Shown here piece by piece: positions 59,111-64,000 of a stretch of DNA of 64,000 nt. A program made the translations under genes and the position numbers. Each line of letters opens with the position of its first letter. The stretch's first letter is position 1. Below the pieces are notes generated by a model. That model did no database searches and had not been told where the DNA came from. It worked only from the letters and a program-made list of their open reading frames with translations. Source of the stretch: UBA6522 sp965262365 (GTDB lineage Bacteria; Pseudomonadota; Gammaproteobacteria; Steroidobacterales; Rariloculaceae); contig OZ253541.1 of NCBI GenBank assembly GCA_965262365.1, positions 2,728,001 to 2,792,000 of the forward strand, read 5' to 3'.

Positions 59111-61354
59111 TTACGATTTCCGCGGTATCGGCTCCAGTGCATCGACCTTGCGATACCCGCGCGGCAACGCCAGTCCCCGGCGACCCCGCGCACCCATGTA
59201 CTTGCGCAAGTCGATCGGCCTCAGCCGCATGAACCGCTTGCCGCAGAAGACCTTGACCGCCTGGCGTTCGGCGAACGCGCAGACTGACACGAGACGCAGG
59301 TCATTGCCATTGGGCAAGCCGATGATCTTGTTGCCCCTGCCCCGGGCCAGCGCCGTAAGCTCCTCCAGCGGGAAGGCCAGCAGCCGGCCGTCGCTGGATA
59401 CCGCCGCGAGATACGCCTGTTTCTCCTCGATTCTAGCCGCGGGCAATACTTCGCCGCCCTTGGGAACGCTCAATACCGACTTGCCTCCCTTGGTGCGGGA
59501 GTACAGGTCGCCCGGACTCACGATAAACCCGTAACCCGTGGAGGTCGACAGTACCCAGCGGTCTTCGGCCGCGCCTATGAGCAGGGACTTGAAGCTGGAA
59601 CCATCGGGAGGGTTGAGCCGTCCGGAGAGCGGCTCACCAAGGCCACGGGCCGACGGCAGCGTGTGTGCCGGCAGGCAGTAGGCCTTGCCGGTGCTGTCCA
59701 GGAACACCGCCAGTTGGTTGCTGCGGCCCTTCACCGCAGCCAGCGGTCCGTCTCCTGAACGGTAGTTCAGCGCCTCGGCATCCACCTCGTGTCCCTTGGC
59801 CGCCCGCACCCAGCCGTGTTCGGACAGCACCACGGTGACCGGCCCGCTGGCAACCAGGTCGGATTCGTCGATCACCTGGGCGGCTTCCCGTTGGACGATC
59901 CGCGTGCGCCGGGCATCGCCATGCTCTTGCGCCAACGCCGACAATTCGCCCTTGATGAGCGCGGTCAGCCGCCGACTCGACCCCAGCGTTTCCTCCAGAT
60001 CGGCTCGCTCGGCGGCCAACTCGGACTGTTCACCCCGAATTCGCACTTCCTCAAGCCTGGCCAGGTGACGCAGCCGCAACTCGAGCACCGCCTCAGCCTG
60101 CACGTCGCTGAGCCGGAACCGTTGCATCAGCACCGGCTTGGGCTTGTCCTCGGTGCGAATGATCTGGATGACCTCGTCGATATTGAGATAGGCGGTCAGC
60201 AACCCGTCGAGGATGTGCAACCGCCTGGTAACCCGTTTCAGCCGGTGTTCGAGCCGCCGCCTGACCGTGTCGGTACGGAATTTCAGCCAGGATTCAAGCA
60301 GTTCCCTGAGCCCGAATACCGCTGGGCGGCCGTCGAGGCCGATGACATTCAGATTGACGCGTACCGAGCGCTCCAGGTCCGTGGTCGCGAACAGGTGGCC
60401 CATGAGCGCCTCGATATCCACCCGACTGGAGCGGGGCACCAGCACGAGCCGGGTCGGATTCTCGTGATCCGATTCGTCGCGAAGGTCCTCCATCATGGGG
60501 AGCTTCCTGGCGCGCATCTGCGCGGCGATCTGTTCCAGCACCTTGGCCCCGGAAACCTGGAAGGGCAATTCGGTGATGACGATGTCGCCGTCCTGCACCT
60601 CGTACCGGGCACGCAACTTCAATCCACCGGTACCCTTGCGATAGATCGCGGCGATATCCGAATGCGGCGATATCAATTCGCCGCCGGTGGGGAAATCCGG
60701 GCCCTTGATGTGCCGCATGAGCTGGCTGATGGTGGTCTGCGGCTGTTCCAGCAGGCGGATCAGGGCGGTGGCCACCTCGCGGAGGTTGTGCGGCGGCACG
60801 TCGGTGGACATGCCCACGGCGATTCCGCTGGTGCCGTTCAGCAGCAGGTTGGGCAGCTTTGCCGGCAGCAATTTGGGCTCCTGGAGCGTGCCGTCGAAAT
60901 TCGGCGCCCAATCCACCGTGCCCTGGTCCAGTTCCGCCAGCAGGACCTGCGCATAACGTGTGAGGCGGGCCTCGGTATAGCGCATGGCCGCAAACGACTT
61001 GGGGTCATCCTGCGAACCCCAGTTGCCCTGGCCGTCGACGATGGGATGGCGGCAGGCGAATGGCTGTGCCATGTGCACCATGGCTTCGTAGCAGGCCGAG
61101 TCACCGTGGGGATGGAACTTGCCGATGACGTCGCCCACGGCCCGGGCCGCTTTCTTGGGTTTGGACGCCGCGGACATGCCAAGGTCGCTCATGGCATAAA
61201 CGATGCGTCGCTGGACCGGTTTGAGCCCGTCGCCGATGTGCGGAAGCGCCCGGTCCAGGATCACGTACATGGAGTAGTCCAGGTACGCCTTCTCGGTAAA
61301 TTCCGACAGCGGAACCCGTTCGATCCCTTCGAAATTCAATTCCTGTTCATGCAT
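59111..61354 (-). CDS. parC: DNA topoisomerase IV subunit A
   Basis: 747 residues from the ATG at 61354; a GTG at 61378 would add 8. Cuts and rejoins DNA during decatenation. The catalytic tyrosine is about Y126 (AAMRYTEARLT). The quinolone region reads HPHGDSACYEAM, with the usual Ser and Glu at the positions that mutate in resistant strains, so no resistance substitution is visible there. The C-terminal domain is the short ParC type, without the full GyrA box. Follows parE by 69 bases on the same strand. Confidence 0.96.
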   Translation of the reverse strand: MHEQELNFEGIERVPLSEFTEKAYLDYSMYVILDRALPHIGDGLKPVQRRIVYAMSDLGMSAASKPKKAARAVGDVIGKFHPHGDSACYEAMVHMAQPFACRHPIVDGQGNWGSQDDPKSFAAMRYTEARLTRYAQVLLAELDQGTVDWAPNFDGTLQEPKLLPAKLPNLLLNGTSGIAVGMSTDVPPHNLREVATALIRLLEQPQTTISQLMRHIKGPDFPTGGELISPHSDIAAIYRKGTGGLKLRARYEVQDGDIVITELPFQVSGAKVLEQIAAQMRARKLPMMEDLRDESDHENPTRLVLVPRSSRVDIEALMGHLFATTDLERSVRVNLNVIGLDGRPAVFGLRELLESWLKFRTDTVRRRLEHRLKRVTRRLHILDGLLTAYLNIDEVIQIIRTEDKPKPVLMQRFRLSDVQAEAVLELRLRHLARLEEVRIRGEQSELAAERADLEETLGSSRRLTALIKGELSALAQEHGDARRTRIVQREAAQVIDESDLVASGPVTVVLSEHGWVRAAKGHEVDAEALNYRSGDGPLAAVKGRSNQLAVFLDSTGKAYCLPAHTLPSARGLGEPLSGRLNPPDGSSFKSLLIGAAEDRWVLSTSTGYGFIVSPGDLYSRTKGGKSVLSVPKGGEVLPAARIEEKQAYLAAVSSDGRLLAFPLEELTALARGRGNKIIGLPNGNDLRLVSVCAFAERQAVKVFCGKRFMRLRPIDLRKYMGARGRRGLALPRGYRKVDALEPIPRKS

Positions 61355-61423
61355 CGATTCATCCCGAACATCCGTCACTCAAAAAATCACCACGCAGCAA
61401 CAAGTACTCGTGAGACGGTCAAA

Positions 61424-63346
61424 TCAGACATCGGCCAGGTTGCCCTTCTCGTGCAGCCACGCCCGGCGGTCGGCGGAACGCTTCTTGGCAAGGAGCATGT
61501 CCAGCATGCGGTCCGGATTGTCCTTCTCCGTCATGATCAACTGAACCAACCGGCGGGTTTCCCTGGCCATGGTGGTCACGCGAAGCTGGGAGGGATTCAT
61601 TTCTCCCAACCCCTTGAACCGCGTCACCGTCAACTTGCCCTTCTTGCGCTGTGCCTCGATTCGGTCCAGGTGCATGTCACGCTCCGCCTCGTCCAGCGCG
61701 TAGTGCACTTCCTTGCCCACGTCGATACGGAACAGCGGCGGCATGGCCACATAGACGCGCCCCGCCTCTACCAGGGGCCGAAAATGGCGCAGAAACAGCG
61801 CGCAAAGCAGCGTGGCGATGTGTAAGCCGTCGGAGTCGGCATCGGCCAGGATGCAAATCTTGTGATAGCGCAGTCCGTCCAGATTGTTGCTGCCCGGATC
61901 CACGCCCAGCGCCAGGCTGATGTTGTGCACTTCCTGGGACCGCAGCACCTCGCCCGGATCCACCTCCCAGGTGTTGAGGATCTTGCCCCGCAGGGGCATG
62001 ATCGCCTGGGTCTCCCGGTCGCGCGCCTGTTTCGCCGATCCCCCCGCCGAATCCCCTTCCACGAGAAACAGCTCTGCCGCCGCGGGTTCCTGGATCGTGC
62101 AGTCGGCCAGCTTGCCCGGCAACTGGGGGCCTGCAACGACGCGCTTGCGGACAACCTTCTTGGCGGATTTCAGCCGCAACTGCGCTTTCTCGATCGCCAG
62201 CCGGGCGATCTCGTCCCCGGTCTCGGGGTGCTGATTGAGCCACAGCGCGAAGCTGTCCTTGACGACGCCGCTGACGAAACTGGCGCATTCCCGCGACCGG
62301 AGCCGCTCCTTGGTCTGCCCGGAGAACTGCGGGTCTTCCATCTTCACCGAAAGGATGTACGCCACGTCCTGCCACACATCCTCCGGCGCCAGTTTGACGC
62401 CCCGCGGGAGCAGGCTTCGAAACTCGCAAAATTGGCGCAGCGCCTCGGTGAGCCCGGCGCGCAATCCGTTGACGTGGGTACCGCCCAGGGGCGTGGGCAC
62501 GAGGTTCACATAGCTGTCCGTCACCGGCGATTGAGAATCGTCCGGCACCCAAGCCAGTGCCCAGTCCACGGCTTCTCGCTTGCCATGCAGGCTGCCCGTC
62601 AGGGGCTCCACCGGCAGGATGCTGCCGTCGATCCGCTCGAGCAGGTACTCCGCCAGTCCGCCGCTGTATTGCCAGGTCTCGACCTCGTGCGGGCTCTCGA
62701 CCTCGTGCGGGCTCTCCACCTCGCGCGGGCTCTCCACCTCCAGCCGTACCGTGAGCCCCGGACACAGCACCGCCTTGGCGCGCAGCAAGTGCTTCAGGCG
62801 CCGCAGGGCGAACGAAGGCGAGTCGAAATATTGCGGATCCGGCCAGAAGCGCAGCGTGGTGCCCGTATTCGCCTTGCCGACCGTGCCCACCACGTCGAGC
62901 GCGCCCCGGCGCTCGCCGCCGGAGAAACTCATGTTGTATTCCTTGCCACCGCGACGGATCCACACTTCCAGGTTCCTGGAAAGCGCGTTCACCACGGAGA
63001 CGCCCACGCCGTGCAGGCCTCCGGAGAACCGGTAGGTTCTGTTGGAGAACTTGCCGCCCGCGTGCAGCTTGGTGAGGATCAGTTCGACCCCGGGAATCCC
63101 CTCTTCGGGATGGATGTCAACCGGCATTCCGCGGCCGTCGTCGGCGACTTCCAGCGAACCGTCCCGGAAGAGCCTGACGTCGATGCGCTTGGCATGGCCC
63201 TCAATGGCCTCGTCGACGCTGTTGTCGATGACTTCGTGAGCGAGATGGTTGGGCCGACTGGTGTCGGTATACATGCCGGGGCGCCGGCGCACGGGGTCAA
63301 GACCGCTCAGGACCTCGATGTCGGCAGCGCGATAGCTGTTTCCCAT
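61424..63346 (-). CDS. parE: DNA topoisomerase IV subunit B
   Basis: 640 residues from the ATG at 63346 with GGGAG upstream. ATPase subunit of topoisomerase IV. GHKL motifs: EVIDNSVDEAIEG, DDGRGMPVDIH, SGGLHGVGVSVVNAL; the TOPRIM part has LFLVEGDSAGGSAKQARDR and ILADADSDGLHIATLL. Pairing with parC and its length favour ParE over GyrB. It carries an extra acidic insert of tandem EVESPH hexapeptides (DNA 62675-62740) in the transducer domain. Confidence 0.96.
   Translation of the reverse strand: MGNSYRAADIEVLSGLDPVRRRPGMYTDTSRPNHLAHEVIDNSVDEAIEGHAKRIDVRLFRDGSLEVADDGRGMPVDIHPEEGIPGVELILTKLHAGGKFSNRTYRFSGGLHGVGVSVVNALSRNLEVWIRRGGKEYNMSFSGGERRGALDVVGTVGKANTGTTLRFWPDPQYFDSPSFALRRLKHLLRAKAVLCPGLTVRLEVESPREVESPHEVESPHEVETWQYSGGLAEYLLERIDGSILPVEPLTGSLHGKREAVDWALAWVPDDSQSPVTDSYVNLVPTPLGGTHVNGLRAGLTEALRQFCEFRSLLPRGVKLAPEDVWQDVAYILSVKMEDPQFSGQTKERLRSRECASFVSGVVKDSFALWLNQHPETGDEIARLAIEKAQLRLKSAKKVVRKRVVAGPQLPGKLADCTIQEPAAAELFLVEGDSAGGSAKQARDRETQAIMPLRGKILNTWEVDPGEVLRSQEVHNISLALGVDPGSNNLDGLRYHKICILADADSDGLHIATLLCALFLRHFRPLVEAGRVYVAMPPLFRIDVGKEVHYALDEAERDMHLDRIEAQRKKGKLTVTRFKGLGEMNPSQLRVTTMARETRRLVQLIMTEKDNPDRMLDMLLAKKRSADRRAWLHEKGNLADV
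62675..62740 (-). repeat. 18-bp tandem repeat inside parE
   Basis: About 3.7 copies of an 18-base unit (units start at 62675, 62693, 62711 and 62729), differing by one or two bases and encoding EVESPH/EVESPR hexapeptides. The insert is in frame and lies between the ATPase and transducer parts of ParE. Copy number may vary between strains without disrupting the gene. Confidence 0.88.
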
Positions 63347-63447
63347 TGACTCCCACCTGCGCCCCGGTGACGGCCGCAAATCCGCCTGGGACGAACAACA
63401 GGGATTGTAACGCGTGTGGGCACGTTAGTCCTGTTTTGTCAAAGGAA

Positions 63448-64000
63448 TCACGCCACTACTGTCAGTTCGCGAAGCGTGTCTGCCAACAATCGGAACTCCT
63501 TGGTTCTCAACGACATTTTTCGCCATGCCAATCCGATCTGACGCGCAGCCGGCACGCCAAGCCGTGAAAGCGAGATATCCGTTCCCCGGGTGATATGAGC
63601 GTCAACCGCAAGGCGCGGTATGAGAGCGACTCCGACACCTGCGGCAACCATTTGTACCATCGTGAGCAAACTGCTGGCCTCGAATTGCGCCCGTGACCTC
63701 CTGTCGGTCGTTCTGCACACGTCCAGCGTGTGACCGCGCAGACAGTGCCCTTCCTCCAGCAACATGAGTTGTTCGCCCGCTATCGCTTCGAGCGAAACCT
63801 CGCCGGTGCCGGCGAGCGCGTGATTCCGGTTGCAGGCAAACAGGAATTCGTCCTCCATGATGACGTCAATGCGGAGGTCCCCGGTTTCATAAGGCAGCGC
63901 AATCAGGGCGACGTCCAATTCTCCGTCTTCCAACCGGGCCAGCAGCGGTGCCGTCTGCTCTTCCCTCAGGTAGATCGTCAGCTCCGGAAATCTCTCCCTC
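63448..64000 (-). CDS. oxyR: OxyR-type LysR regulator, N-terminal part outside window
   Basis: The last ~184 residues are visible; the HTH domain lies beyond the window edge. The effector domain matches OxyR: FPELTIYLREEQTAPLLARL, DVALIALPYETGDL and LMLLEEGHCLRGH. The two redox cysteines are both present with the normal spacing, C-x8-C in CLRGHTLDVC, so it should sense hydrogen peroxide by disulfide formation. VAAGVGVALIPRLAVD closes the ligand fold. Target genes are not in the window. Confidence 0.92.
   Translation of the reverse strand, partial: RERFPELTIYLREEQTAPLLARLEDGELDVALIALPYETGDLRIDVIMEDEFLFACNRNHALAGTGEVSLEAIAGEQLMLLEEGHCLRGHTLDVCRTTDRRSRAQFEASSLLTMVQMVAAGVGVALIPRLAVDAHITRGTDISLSRLGVPAARQIGLAWRKMSLRTKEFRLLADTLRELTVVA

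Noticed and set aside
59789..61825. A very long open frame antisense to parC, extending into parE
   Set aside because: It mirrors the codon periodicity of parC; there is no binding site, domain or plausible start, and it would span two essential genes.
62675..62740. CRISPR-like array
   Set aside because: Units are 18 bp, contiguous and in frame with parE, with no spacers; it is a coding tandem repeat.
61862..63349. Long open frame antisense to parE
   Set aside because: Same GC-driven shadow; sequence is rich in His, Arg, Gln and Pro without structure.

Overview
The window reads as a continuous piece of chromosome from a GC-rich gammaproteobacterium outside the Enterobacterales. The evidence is gene order plus CCA-encoding tRNA genes: tig-clpP-clpX-lon-hupB-ppiD, accD-folC-dedD-cvpA-purF, aroC next to prmB, asd-fimV-truA, dnaQ/rnhA next to a YafS-like methyltransferase, efp with epmA and epmB, and a parE-parC pair. 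I cannot name the genus. No CRISPR array, rRNA, complete insertion sequence or prophage was seen.

Layout. 1-9 kb: the 3' part of a GTP-type PEP carboxykinase, dusA, an AT-rich pocket with a small unknown gene, a queuosine-precursor transporter, a coupled GCS2-type carboxylate-amine ligase / N-formylglutamate amidohydrolase pair, a DUF6152 exported protein, an exported sulfatase and mobA. 9-13 kb: tRNA-Ala and tRNA-Glu, a large exported alpha/beta hydrolase, gltX and two tiny overlapping membrane-protein genes. 13.5-19 kb: a nucleotide-sugar block (ugd, a sugar aminotransferase, pgi, a UDP-glucuronate epimerase) with tRNA-Val on the other strand. 19-25 kb: an ArsB/NhaD-type transporter, dnaQ-rnhA-methyltransferase, mltD and fabI. 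25-34 kb: the protein quality-control block read leftward (tig, clpP, clpX, lon, hupB, tRNA-Val, tRNA-Asp, ppiD), with a sigma-32-like promoter before lon.

34-39.3 kb is the most disturbed part. A tRNA array (Pro, Arg, His, Lys and, further on, Leu) is split by an opposed mtfA. It is followed by a maleylacetoacetate/maleylpyruvate isomerase, a frameshifted and internally deleted gene, a second DUF6152 gene and a fumarylpyruvate/FAH-family hydrolase. Then come remnants: a TonB-receptor plug piece fused in frame to the tail of a metallo-beta-lactamase-fold enzyme, a probable MarR tail and another unnamed protein tail. This looks like a decaying catabolic locus.

39.3-64 kb is mostly housekeeping: secreted cyclophilin and lpxH; purF-cvpA-dedD-folC-accD; truA-fimV-asd-aroC-prmB; a SCO1-like protein coupled to psd and epmA; a lone HigA-type antitoxin; efp and epmB; a lower-GC AAA ATPase gene; an NADP/F420-type dinucleotide-binding protein with a Sec signal; parC, parE; and the 3' part of oxyR.

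Most of the window is ordinary core genome. The best candidates for something not yet described are the coupled ligase/amidohydrolase pair, the two-gene small membrane-protein unit at 13.3 kb, the AAA ATPase in its AT-rich setting at 57 kb, the exported dinucleotide-binding protein, and the small AT-rich gene at 2.7 kb. None of these can be assigned a function from sequence alone.
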